Shown piece after piece: positions 54,081-62,507 of a stretch of DNA of 64,000 nucleotides. The notes beneath the pieces are model-generated. The model was given only the letters and a program-made list of their open reading frames with translations, did no database searches and had not been told where the DNA came from. The stretch's first letter is position 1, and every line of letters starts with the position of its first letter. A program made the translations under genes and the position numbers. This DNA comes from Caldovatus sediminis (GTDB taxonomy: Bacteria > Pseudomonadota > Alphaproteobacteria > Acetobacterales > Acetobacteraceae), in assembly GCF_014644455.1 (NCBI RefSeq), contig NZ_BMKS01000010.1:62001-126000 (forward strand). The letters run 5' to 3'.

Positions 54081-54680
54081 ATGCGATCCCTGCGCGCTTG
54101 CGCCGTGGTCCTGCCGCTGCTGACGGGCGGCGCCTGCACCGTCGCCCCGGCGCCGAGCGCCAGCCTGCCGCCGGACGCCATCGCCGGCGCAGGCGATGGT
54201 ACGCGCGCGGCGATCCTCGGCACGGCGACTGCTTTCGCGACCCCCGCCATGCTCGCCAACCGGCCGGACGAGGCCGCGCGCGCCGTGGCGCAGCTCGAAT
54301 TCCTGGCCGTGGAGGTCCCGCACGGTCCCCGCTGGTCCGGCATGAGCCCCAACGTCGCGACGGCGCTCGTCATGGCGCGGAACGAGACGCGCGCCGCGCT
54401 CGGGATCGCGCCCGCCGCTTCGCCCCAGGCGGTGATCGACCAGCTCTACTCGGCCGCGCGGGCGCTGCGCTCGGGGGACCGGGCGGCGGCCGAACGCAGC
54501 CTCAGCCCGGAAGTGTTCCAGGCCGGCGGCGCCGAGACGCTGCGCCGGCTGGCCGCCCTGCCGCCGCTGCCGAGCGCCAACAACGCGGCGGTGCTCGCGC
54601 AGTTCGAGCTCGACCGCCTCGATCGCCTCGAGGACCAGGGGGGCGGACCGGGTGACGGTGCCGCCGCCGGCCGCTCGTGA
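54081..54680 (+). CDS. Exported small protein, tandem paralogue 1
   Basis: A 199-residue protein with a signal peptide (MRSLRACAVVLPLLTGGAC); C19 may be lipidated, though the lipobox is weak. The mature part shares blocks with the next two genes: PDAIAGAGDGTRAAIL, NRPDEAARAVAQLEFLAVEV, GPRWSGMSP, ARNETRAALGIAP, AVIDQLYSAARALRSGDRAAA and LSPEVFQAGG--TLRRLAALPPLP. All-helical, no known domain recognised. Its stop overlaps the GTG of the next gene (GTGA). The three copies look like a recent local expansion in the envelope. Function unknown. Confidence 0.78.
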   Translation: MRSLRACAVVLPLLTGGACTVAPAPSASLPPDAIAGAGDGTRAAILGTATAFATPAMLANRPDEAARAVAQLEFLAVEVPHGPRWSGMSPNVATALVMARNETRAALGIAPAASPQAVIDQLYSAARALRSGDRAAAERSLSPEVFQAGGAETLRRLAALPPLPSANNAAVLAQFELDRLDRLEDQGGGPGDGAAAGRS

Positions 54681-55306
54681 GGCGCCGCGCCATGGCGGCC
54701 GCCGCACGCGCTGCGCGGGTTCCGGCGGCCCTGGCGCTGCTTCTGGTGCTCGGCGCCGCCGGCTGCGCCCCGGAGGCGATGCCGCCCTCCGCCGTGCTGC
54801 CGGCCGATGCGGTGGCGGGCGCCGGCGATCCCACCCGCGCCGCCATCCTGCACGCGGCCGACGCCTTCTCCCGTCCGGGGCGCCTCGCCGGCCGGCCTGA
54901 GGAGGCGGCGCGCGCGGTGGCCGAGGTCGAGCACCTGGCCGTCGAGCTCTCCACCGGCCCCCGCTGGGCAGGCCTGTCGCCGCTCGTCGGCCAGCAGATG
55001 CAGGCCGCGCGGGCCGAGCTGCGGGGCGCGCTCGGCATCCCGCCCGGCGCCCCGCCCCAGGCGGTGATCGACCAGCTCTTCGCCGCCAGCCGCGCGCTGC
55101 GCGCGGGCGATCGGGCCGGCGCGGCGGCGGCGCTCTCCCCGCCAGTGTTCCCTGCCGGCGGGCAGGCGACGCTGGACCGGCTTGCGATGCTTCCGCCCCT
55201 GCCGCGCACCGCGTCGGCCACGGCCCTGGCGCAGCAGGAGATGATCCGCAGCGACCGCGAACGGCATCGCGGCCCGGGACCGCTGATCCCGCGAGGGATC
55301 CAGTGA
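54677..55306 (+). CDS. Predicted lipoprotein, tandem paralogue 2
   Basis: A 209-residue lipoprotein (C30 in LGAAGC). It is the closest copy of the preceding protein: PADAVAGAGDPTRAAIL, GRPEEAARAVAEVEHLAVEL, GPRWAGLSP, ARAELRGALGIPP, AVIDQLFAASRALRAGDRAGA and LSPPVFPAGG--TLDRLAMLPPLP. The GTG start at 54677 overlaps the previous stop, and an ATG six codons in is possible. Its own stop overlaps the next GTG. The coupling suggests that the three proteins are made in fixed ratio and perhaps form a complex. Confidence 0.78.
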   Translation: MRRRAMAAAARAARVPAALALLLVLGAAGCAPEAMPPSAVLPADAVAGAGDPTRAAILHAADAFSRPGRLAGRPEEAARAVAEVEHLAVELSTGPRWAGLSPLVGQQMQAARAELRGALGIPPGAPPQAVIDQLFAASRALRAGDRAGAAAALSPPVFPAGGQATLDRLAMLPPLPRTASATALAQQEMIRSDRERHRGPGPLIPRGIQ

Positions 55307-55989
55307 GGCGGGAGGCATCGTCCGCGCCTTCCCGACATCGCATCGCCTTTGCCGTCCTGGCGCCGCTGTTCGCGGTCGCCGCGCTGCTCGTGGGCGGGGG
55401 CTGTGCCGAGCTGCGCACGCCGCCGCAGGACCGCGGGCTTCCGCTGCTCCTCTCCCCCGACCCCGGTGACCCGTTGCGCGGGACGGTCCGTGCCGCGGCG
55501 TCCGACTTCGCCGAGTCCGGCCGGGCGCTGGCGGGACGGCCACGCGAGGCGGCGCTGGCCGCGGCACGTCTCGAGTACCTGGCCGCCGCCGTGCCGTCCG
55601 ACCCGCGCTTCGCCCCGATGCCGGCCTCGGTCGGCTTCGCCCTGCTCACCGCGCGCGCCGAGTTGCGGAGCGCGCTCGGCACGCGGACGGAGGCGCCGCC
55701 GCGCCCGGTGATCGTCGCGCTCGCCGAGGCCGCGCGGGCGCTCGGCGCCGGCGATCCGGCGGCGGCGGCGCGCGCCCTCTCCCCCGCGCTGTTCGAGCCC
55801 GGCGGGGCGGCGACGCTGCAGCGCCTGGGCGAGCTCGGCCCGTTGCCCGCGGCGATGCTCGCCGCGCAGCAGGCGGCGCGCGAGATGGCGCGGCTCGACG
55901 CCGACCAGCGCTGGTTCGGCACCGCCGCCACCGAGCCGGGCGTGAGCGCGGGCCAGACGACCATCGGCCTCGGCGACGCGGGCTACTGA
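55303..55989 (+). CDS. Predicted lipoprotein, tandem paralogue 3 (divergent)
   Basis: A 228-residue protein with a signal peptide and probable lipidated C34 (LVGGGC). It keeps the family blocks in more changed form: GRPREAALAAARLEYLAAAV, ARAELRSALG, AEAARALGAGDPAAAARALSPALFEPGG--TLQRLGELGPLP. It lacks the GAGD-TRAAIL opening. A short C-terminal tail (PGVSAGQTTIGLGDAGY) is unique. The start is GTG 55303, overlapping the previous stop. It converges on phaC 110 bases away. Function unknown. Confidence 0.75.
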   Translation: MRREASSAPSRHRIAFAVLAPLFAVAALLVGGGCAELRTPPQDRGLPLLLSPDPGDPLRGTVRAAASDFAESGRALAGRPREAALAAARLEYLAAAVPSDPRFAPMPASVGFALLTARAELRSALGTRTEAPPRPVIVALAEAARALGAGDPAAAARALSPALFEPGGAATLQRLGELGPLPAAMLAAQQAAREMARLDADQRWFGTAATEPGVSAGQTTIGLGDAGY

Positions 55990-56098
55990 GCGGGCGCGCT
56001 GGCGGCGCAGGCGACCCGCCGCCTTCGCCGGGCGAACCGGCGGTTGGCGTCCGGCGTCCGAGGGGAGGGGCAGGCGCCAGCAGCGACCGCCCCCGGCG

Positions 56099-57925
56099 TC
56101 AGTCGGTCGCGATCACCTTCACGTAGCTCCCCGGCGCGTCCTCGATCGCGGGAAGGCCGCCCTCGCCGGGAATGCGCGCCGGCACCGTCTCCCTGGAGAG
56201 CGAGGACACCCAGCGGTGCCAGTCCGGCCACCAGGAGCCGGCGAGCTCGGTGGCGCCGGCGAGCCAGTCCTCGGGGTCGGGCGGGAGCTCCTCGTTGACC
56301 CAGTGGCTGTACTTGCCCGCGTCCGGCGGGTTCACGACGCCCGCGATGTGGCCGGAGGCGGCAAGGACGAAGCGCTTCGGCCCCTGGTAGATCTGCGTCG
56401 CGCGGTAGCAGCTCCGCCACGGCGCGATGTGGTCCTCGCGGGTCGCCAGGATGTAGGTCGGCAGCCTGATCTTCCGGAGATCGAGCCTGACGCCGTCGAG
56501 CTCGATCGCGCCCGGCTTCACCAGGTCGTTCTGCTGGTACATGCGGCGCAGGTAGAAGCTGTGCATGCGCGCCGGCATGCGCGTGGAGTCGTCGTTCCAG
56601 TAGAGCAGGTCGAACGGGAAGGGGTCCTGCCCCAGCAGGTAGTTGTTGACGACGAAGGACCAGATCAGGTCGTTGGCGCGCAGCATGTTGAAGGTGGTCG
56701 CCATCTCGCGGCCCTCGAGGTAGCCGCGCTGGCTCATCTTCTCCTCGAGGGACTTGAGCTGCTCCTCGTCGATGAAGACGCCGAGCTCCCCCGCCTCCTC
56801 GAAGTCCACCATGGTGGTGAAGAAGGTCGCGGTCCTGATCCTCGTGTCGCGCTTCGCCGCCATGTGCGCCAGGGTGCAGGCGAGCAGCGTGCCGCCGAGG
56901 CAGTAGCCGATCACGTTGAAGGCGCGCTCGCCGGTCGCCTTCTCCATCGCCTCGAGCGCGGCGTAGGGCCCCTCGCGCATGTAGTCGTCGAAGCCCTTGT
57001 CGGCGAGCCGCTCGTCCGGGTTGACCCAGGAGACCATGAACACCGTGTGGCCCTGCTCGACCGCCCAGCGGACGAAGCTGTTCTTCGGGCGCAGGTCGAG
57101 GATGTAGAACTTGTTGATCCAGGGCGGGATGATCAGCAGCGGCCGCTTCAGCACCTGGGGCGTGCTCGGCGCGTACTGGATCAGCTGCATCAGGTCGTTC
57201 TGGTAGATCACCTTTCCCGGCGTGACGGCGATGTTCTCGCCCACCTTGAACTTGGTGTCGTCCGTCATCCGGATCCTGAGCTGCCCGCGCCCCCGCTCGA
57301 GGTCGGAGAGCAGGTTGGAGAGGCCCTTGAGCAGGTTCTCCCCGCCCGATTCGGCGGTCCTGCGCAGCACCTCGGGGTTGGTGAGCAGGAAGTTCGTGGG
57401 GCTCATCGCGTCCACGAACTGGCGCGTGTAGAAGTCCACCTTCTGCGCCGTCTTCGGGTCGAGCCCCTCGGCCTGCCTGACGACGGTCTGGAAGAACCGT
57501 GCGGAGAGCAGGTAGGACTGGCGGATGAAGTCGAACACCTCGTTCTCGCGCCAGGCGTCGTCCCTGAAGCGCCGGTCGGCCGGACCTTCCTCGATCACCG
57601 GCTCGGCCGGCCGGCCGCCGAGCACCCGCCGCGCCGTGTTCTGCCAGAGCGTCAGGTAGTCCTGCCAGAAGCCGATCTGCGCCTGCATCAGCCGCGCCGG
57701 GTTCGCCATCAGCCGCGCCGTCATCTCCATGAAGGCGCTGCCGATCCCGAGCGGGTCGGGCGTGGACGGGGCCGGCCCCCCCTCGGCGGCCTGCCGTCTG
57801 AGGAAATCGGCGACGATGCGCTGCCCGCGCTCCGCCACGTCCGCCATGGTGCGGGCGACGAGGTTCGGGTCCGGCAGGCGGAAAGGCGGGATGGAGCTGC
57901 CGCTCGGGGAATTCGTCTCGGCCAT
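56099..57925 (-). CDS. phaC: Class I polyhydroxyalkanoate synthase
   Basis: Polymerises 3-hydroxyacyl-CoA to polyhydroxyalkanoate at the granule surface. The 608 residues include the N-terminal PhaC domain (about 60-240) and an alpha/beta hydrolase core. The nucleophile is C342 in the lipase-like box GYCLGGT, the Asp lies in TREDHIAPW and the His in ASGHIAGVVNPP. The length and the PPWINKFYILDL block are class I. The start at ATG 57925 (MAETNSPSG) is chosen; an in-frame ATG at 57964 adds 13 basic residues. No phaA, phaB or phasin gene is nearby. It is divergent from the Pro/Ala-rich lipoprotein gene. Confidence 0.96.
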   Translation of the reverse strand: MAETNSPSGSSIPPFRLPDPNLVARTMADVAERGQRIVADFLRRQAAEGGPAPSTPDPLGIGSAFMEMTARLMANPARLMQAQIGFWQDYLTLWQNTARRVLGGRPAEPVIEEGPADRRFRDDAWRENEVFDFIRQSYLLSARFFQTVVRQAEGLDPKTAQKVDFYTRQFVDAMSPTNFLLTNPEVLRRTAESGGENLLKGLSNLLSDLERGRGQLRIRMTDDTKFKVGENIAVTPGKVIYQNDLMQLIQYAPSTPQVLKRPLLIIPPWINKFYILDLRPKNSFVRWAVEQGHTVFMVSWVNPDERLADKGFDDYMREGPYAALEAMEKATGERAFNVIGYCLGGTLLACTLAHMAAKRDTRIRTATFFTTMVDFEEAGELGVFIDEEQLKSLEEKMSQRGYLEGREMATTFNMLRANDLIWSFVVNNYLLGQDPFPFDLLYWNDDSTRMPARMHSFYLRRMYQQNDLVKPGAIELDGVRLDLRKIRLPTYILATREDHIAPWRSCYRATQIYQGPKRFVLAASGHIAGVVNPPDAGKYSHWVNEELPPDPEDWLAGATELAGSWWPDWHRWVSSLSRETVPARIPGEGGLPAIEDAPGSYVKVIATD

Positions 57926-58013
57926 CACGGTCTCTGTTCGGCGCGGCCGGGGCCGCTTTCGCATGGCGGCGGATTCGGGCTACCCCATGGGGCCACGGAC
58001 GGATGGGGATGCG

Positions 58014-58832
58014 ATGCTGCGCCCGCAGGATCAACGCGCCGGATTGCAACGGCAACCTAGGGGCTGGCCGAGGGCGGATCAAGCGGGCCGCGGCCCCGCG
58101 GCCCCGGGCGCGACGCTGCTCGGCCTCGCCGTTGTCCTCCTCACCCTCGGCGGCTGCGGCCGGCTGCCGGACGAGGTCAACCCGGTGGTCATCTGGAGCC
58201 ATGCCACGGGCGCCAGCGCGGCGGACCGGCTGCCGCCCCCCCATCTCGACGCGCCCTATCCCAACCTCGGCACCGTGCCGCCGCGGCCCGACCGGCCGGA
58301 TCCGGCGGTGCGCGAGGCGATGACGGCGGCGCTGGCGGCCGAGCGTGCGCGGTCCCGCCAGCCGCTGGAGCCGGGCGCCGCCGCCGGGCCTACCGGTGCC
58401 GCCGCCGCGCTGCCGGGGCGGCCGCCGGTGCCCGCGGCGCCGCCGCCGCGCCCTGCCCTGGCCGCGGCCCCGCGCATCGCTTTCGATCCGCCGGCAACGG
58501 CCGGTGCCGCGCCCCGCGCCGCGGCGCCGCCCTCGGCGCCCGCCTCCGCCGCGGCCGCCGCCCCGGCCTGGCCGGCCGCGCCGCCTGCGGCCGAAGTCGC
58601 GGCGCCGGCCGTGGCCGCGCCGCCCCCGCCCTCGGCGCCCGGAGCCGCCGGGCCGGGGGAGGCCGCCCGGAACGATGCGGCGCCGGCGGCTGCGGCCGGC
58701 ACGCCCCCCATCGGCGCGCCGCGGCCGTCCGACACGCCTCCGCCGCTCCCGCCGGGCGAACTGCTCGCCCCCGGCGCGGCGCCGCCGCCCCCGCCGCCGG
58801 CCGATCTGCTCGCGCCGCCTCGCGGCGGCTGA
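58014..58832 (+). CDS. Proline/alanine-rich predicted lipoprotein
   Basis: A 272-residue protein. After a long basic head comes a hydrophobic signal and lipobox (LLTLGGC, C48). The mature N-terminus contains LPDEVNPVVIWSHATG and PYPNLGTVPPRPDRPDP, short blocks that recur near the front of envelope proteins in related bacteria. The rest (about 130-272) is a low-complexity Pro/Ala tail, probably unfolded and spanning the periplasm. The ATG at 58014 is the nearest start to the signal; earlier in-frame starts are possible. It precedes alaC by 48 bases. Function unknown. Confidence 0.7.
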   Translation: MLRPQDQRAGLQRQPRGWPRADQAGRGPAAPGATLLGLAVVLLTLGGCGRLPDEVNPVVIWSHATGASAADRLPPPHLDAPYPNLGTVPPRPDRPDPAVREAMTAALAAERARSRQPLEPGAAAGPTGAAAALPGRPPVPAAPPPRPALAAAPRIAFDPPATAGAAPRAAAPPSAPASAAAAAPAWPAAPPAAEVAAPAVAAPPPPSAPGAAGPGEAARNDAAPAAAAGTPPIGAPRPSDTPPPLPPGELLAPGAAPPPPPPADLLAPPRGG

Positions 58833-58880
58833 CGCTTCGCTGTATGGTCCGCGCCCCATCCCGCCCGTGAGCCCTGCCCG

Positions 58881-60107
58881 ATGACCGAGGAATTCCACCG
58901 CATCCGACGCCTGCCGCCCTACGTCTTCGCGGAGGTCAACGCCGCCAAGGCCAAGGCGCGCGCCGCCGGCGAGGACATCGTTGACCTCGGCATGGGCAAC
59001 CCGGACAGCCCGACGCCGCCCCACATCGTCGCCAAGCTGGTCGAGGCGGTGCAGGACCCGCGCACGCACCGCTATTCCCAGTCGAAGGGCATCCCCGGGC
59101 TGCGCAAGGCCCTCGCCGGCTACTACGCGCGCCGCTTCGGCGTGAGGCTGGACCCGGAGACCGAGGTCGTCGCCACCCTCGGCTCGAAGGAGGGGCTCGC
59201 CAACCTCGCGCAGGCGATCGCCTCGCCCGGCGACACCATCCTGGTGCCGAACCCCTCCTATCCGATCCACCAGTTCGGCTTCATCATCGCCGGCGCCTCG
59301 GTGCGCTCGCTGCCCTGCACGCCCGACGAGGCGATGCTGCGGGCGATGGACCGCGCGGTGCGCCATTCGGTGCCGAAGCCGACGGCGGTGATCGTCAACT
59401 TCCCCTCCAACCCGACGGCGCTGCTCGCCGATCTCGACTTCTACAGGGAGCTCGTCGCCTTCTGCCGCCGGCACGAGCTGTTCATCCTCTCCGACCTCGC
59501 CTATGCGGAGCTCTACTTCGGCGACCGGGTGCCGCCCTCGGTGCTGCAGGTGCCGGGGGCGAAGGAGGTGACGGTGGAGTTCACCTCCATGTCCAAGACC
59601 TACAACATGCCCGGCTGGCGGATGGGCTTCGCCGCCGGCAACCCGCGGCTGATCGCGGCGCTGGCGCGGGTGAAGAGCTACCTCGACTACGGCGCCTTCA
59701 CGCCGATCCAGGTCGCCGCCGCCGCCGCGCTGAACGGGCCGCAGGACTGCGTGGAGCAGATGCGCCGCCTGTACCGGGAGCGGCGCGACGTGCTGGTGAG
59801 GGGGCTGCGCCAGGCCGGCTGGGAGGTGCCCGCGCCGGAGGGCAGCATGTTCGTCTGGGCGCCGATCCCGGAGCGCTTCCGCCATCTCGGCAGCGTCGCG
59901 TTCGCGAAGCTGCTGCTCGCCAGGGCGAGGGTCGCCGTCTCTCCGGGCCTCGGCTTCGGCGAGCACGGGGACGAGCACGTCCGCATCGCCCTCGTCGAGA
60001 ACACCCACCGCATCCGCCAGGCGCTGCGCGGCATCCGCGCCTTCCTCGCCGGCGACAATGCGGGGCCCGCCGAGGCGACGCCGCAGAAGGAACTGAGCAC
60101 CGCATGA
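58881..60107 (+). CDS. alaC: Alanine transaminase-like PLP aminotransferase
   Basis: A 408-residue class I aminotransferase of the AlaC type that links alanine/pyruvate with glutamate/2-oxoglutarate. VDLGMGNPDSPTPPHIV is the usual head; ATLGSKEGLANLAQAI binds the PLP phosphate; NFPSNPTALLADLDF is the NPT block; LSDLAYAELYF follows; the Schiff-base Lys is in SMSKTYNMPGWRMGFAAG. The ATG at 58881 starts the conserved MTEEFHRIRRLPPYVF. The stop overlaps the hom ATG (ATGA), giving the alphaproteobacterial order alaC-hom-glpX-recJ. Confidence 0.93.
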   Translation: MTEEFHRIRRLPPYVFAEVNAAKAKARAAGEDIVDLGMGNPDSPTPPHIVAKLVEAVQDPRTHRYSQSKGIPGLRKALAGYYARRFGVRLDPETEVVATLGSKEGLANLAQAIASPGDTILVPNPSYPIHQFGFIIAGASVRSLPCTPDEAMLRAMDRAVRHSVPKPTAVIVNFPSNPTALLADLDFYRELVAFCRRHELFILSDLAYAELYFGDRVPPSVLQVPGAKEVTVEFTSMSKTYNMPGWRMGFAAGNPRLIAALARVKSYLDYGAFTPIQVAAAAALNGPQDCVEQMRRLYRERRDVLVRGLRQAGWEVPAPEGSMFVWAPIPERFRHLGSVAFAKLLLARARVAVSPGLGFGEHGDEHVRIALVENTHRIRQALRGIRAFLAGDNAGPAEATPQKELSTA

Positions 60108-61396
60108 CCCGACCGCTCGCCGTCGCGGTCGCCGGCCTGGGCACGGTCGGCGCCGGAGTCCTCGCGCTGCTGCGCGACAACGCGGCGCTCATCGCCGCGC
60201 GCGCCGGGCGGCCGATCGCCGTCACCGCCGTCTCCGCCCGCGACCGCGCGAGGGACCGCGGCGTGCCGCTCGCCGGCCTGCGCTGGTACGAGGACCCGGT
60301 CGCGCTCGCCGCCGACCCCGGCGTGGACGTGGTGGTCGAGCTGATCGGCGGCAGCGAGGGCCCGGCGCGCGCGCTGGTCGAGGCCGCGCTCCGCGCCGGC
60401 AAGCCGGTGGTCACGGCGAACAAGGCGCTGCTCGCGGTGCACGGCGCGGCGATCGCGGAGCTTGCCGAATCGCGCGGCGTGCCGCTCGCCTTCGAGGCGG
60501 CGGTGGCGGGCGGCATCCCCGCGATCAAGGTGCTGCGCGAGGGGCTCGCCGCGAACCGCATCCAGCGCGTCGCCGGCATCCTCAACGGCACCTGCAACTA
60601 CATCCTGACCACGATGCGCGAGCACAAGCGGGAGTTCGCCGAGGCGCTCGCGGAGGCGCAGCGGCTCGGCTACGCCGAGGCCGATCCCTCCTTCGACATC
60701 GACGGCGTGGACGCGGCGCACAAGCTCGCGATCCTCGCCGCCCTCGCCTTCGGCCGGCCGGTGGACCTCGCCGCGGTGCATGTCGAGGGCATCCGCGAGG
60801 TCTCGGCGCTCGACATCGCGCTGGCCGAGGAGCTGGGCTACCGGATCAAGCTGCTCGGCATCGCCAAGCGGGAGGAGGGCGGCATCTCGACCCGCGTGCA
60901 TCCCTGCATGGTGCCGGCCGGGGCGCCGATCGCCCGCGTGGACGGCGTGTTCAACGCCGTGGTGGCGGAGGGCGATTTCGTCGGCCGCATCGTGATGGAG
61001 GGGAGGGGGGCGGGCGCCCGGCCGACGGCGAGCGCGGTGGTCGCCGACCTCATAGACCTCGCGCGCGGGCGGCACACCCCGGTCTGGGGCGCCTCCAACG
61101 GCGCGCTCGACCCGACGCCGGCGGTGCCGATGGAGCGCCATGTCGGCGCCTACTACCTGCGCCTGATGGTGGTGGATCGTCCCGGCGTGATCGCCGACGT
61201 GACGGGGGTGCTGCGCGACCTCAGGATCAGCCTCGAATCCATGCTCCAGCGCGGCCGCGCGCCGGGCGAGGCGGTGCCGGTGGTGCTGGTGACCCACGAC
61301 ACCGAGGAGGCGGCTATGCGCGAGGCGCTGACCCGCATCGCGGCGCTCGACGCGGTGCTGGAGCGGCCGGCCCTGATCCGCATCGAGCCTTTGTAG
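60104..61396 (+). CDS. hom: Homoserine dehydrogenase
   Basis: Reduces aspartate semialdehyde to homoserine for threonine and methionine synthesis. The 430 residues begin with the NAD(P) fold VAVAGLGTVGAGVLAL. The catalytic domain has VTANKALLAVHG, FEAAVAGGIPAIKVLREGL, GILNGTCNYILTTM and ADPSFDIDGVDAAHKLAILA. A C-terminal ACT domain (about 350-430, VVDRPGVIADVTGVLRDL) points to allosteric control, probably by threonine. It overlaps alaC by four bases; glpX follows after 57 bases. Confidence 0.97.
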   Translation: MTRPLAVAVAGLGTVGAGVLALLRDNAALIAARAGRPIAVTAVSARDRARDRGVPLAGLRWYEDPVALAADPGVDVVVELIGGSEGPARALVEAALRAGKPVVTANKALLAVHGAAIAELAESRGVPLAFEAAVAGGIPAIKVLREGLAANRIQRVAGILNGTCNYILTTMREHKREFAEALAEAQRLGYAEADPSFDIDGVDAAHKLAILAALAFGRPVDLAAVHVEGIREVSALDIALAEELGYRIKLLGIAKREEGGISTRVHPCMVPAGAPIARVDGVFNAVVAEGDFVGRIVMEGRGAGARPTASAVVADLIDLARGRHTPVWGASNGALDPTPAVPMERHVGAYYLRLMVVDRPGVIADVTGVLRDLRISLESMLQRGRAPGEAVPVVLVTHDTEEAAMREALTRIAALDAVLERPALIRIEPL

Positions 61397-61453
61397 GCTC
61401 CCGCACCGCGCCGGTTCCGCGCTACCCTGCGCCCCGATTCGGAGGACGCAGCC

Positions 61454-62461
61454 ATGGCCGAGACGAACAGCGCCATCCCCCTGCAGCCCGGGATGGTCGT
61501 GGACCGCAACCTCGCCCTCGAGCTCGTGCGGGTGACGGAGGCCGCGGCGCTGGCCGCGAGCCGCTGGATGGGCCGCGGCGACAAGAACGCCGCCGACGGC
61601 GCGGCGGTGGACGCGATGCGCCGCGCCTTCGACACGGTCGCGATCAGCGGCACGGTGGTGATCGGCGAGGGCGAGATGGACGAGGCGCCGATGCTCTACA
61701 TCGGCGAGCGGATCGGCCTCGGCGGCCCGGAGGTGGACATCGCCGTGGACCCGCTGGAGGGCACCTCGACCACGGCGAAGGGCGGGCCGAACGCGATGGC
61801 CGTCGTGGCGCTCGCCCCGCGCGGCGGATTCCTGCACGCGCCCGACATCTACATGGACAAGATCGCGGTCGGCCCCGGCCTGCCGCCCGGCATCGTGGAC
61901 CTCGACGAGACGCCGGAGAGGAACCTGCGCGAGCTCGCCAAGGCCAAGAAGACCGACATCTCCGACCTGGTCGTCTGCCTGCTCGACCGCGACCGGCACA
62001 AGGAGAAGATCCGCGCCATCCGCGCCGCCGGCGCCCGCATCATGCTGATCCCGGACGGCGACGTGGCGGGCGTGGTCGCCGTGGCCCAGCCGGAGACCGG
62101 AGTGGACATGTATCTCGGCTCCGGCGGCGCCCCGGAGGGGGTGCTGGCGGCGGCGGCGCTGCGCTGCATCGGCGGCCAGATGCAGGGCCGGCTGCTGTTC
62201 GAGAACGAGGAGCAGGTCGCGCGGGCGCGCGAGATGGGCGTCACGGACGGGAACCGGAAGTACGGGCTCGAGGACATGGCGCGCGGCGAGGTGATGTTCG
62301 CCGCGACCGGCGTGACCAACGGGGCGATGCTGCGCGGCGTGCGCCGTTTCGCCGGCGGCGCGGTCACCCACTCGATCGTCATGCGCTCGAAGTCCGGGAC
62401 CGTCCGCTACATCGAGGGGCACCACAACTTCGCCACCAAGCCCAGCGCCTTCGTCTCGTGA
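61454..62461 (+). CDS. glpX: Class II fructose-1,6-bisphosphatase
   Basis: Hydrolyses fructose-1,6-bisphosphate in gluconeogenesis, in the cytoplasm, with a divalent metal. The 335 residues match the GlpX family length. Metal and substrate sites are visible: VVIGEGEMDEAPMLYIGE, DIAVDPLEGTSTTAKGGPNAMA and the phosphate-site region YLGSGGAPEGVLAAAALRCIGGQMQGRL (landmarks GSGGAPEGVLAAAALRC and GGQMQGRL). The ATG at 61454 has CGGAGGACG ahead. It follows hom and precedes recJ, as in many alphaproteobacteria. Confidence 0.96.
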   Translation: MAETNSAIPLQPGMVVDRNLALELVRVTEAAALAASRWMGRGDKNAADGAAVDAMRRAFDTVAISGTVVIGEGEMDEAPMLYIGERIGLGGPEVDIAVDPLEGTSTTAKGGPNAMAVVALAPRGGFLHAPDIYMDKIAVGPGLPPGIVDLDETPERNLRELAKAKKTDISDLVVCLLDRDRHKEKIRAIRAAGARIMLIPDGDVAGVVAVAQPETGVDMYLGSGGAPEGVLAAAALRCIGGQMQGRLLFENEEQVARAREMGVTDGNRKYGLEDMARGEVMFAATGVTNGAMLRGVRRFAGGAVTHSIVMRSKSGTVRYIEGHHNFATKPSAFVS

Positions 62462-62507
62462 GCGCGGCGTCGCGCCGCGCGGCGTCGCGGCCCAGGGGGA
62501 GGGCCGC

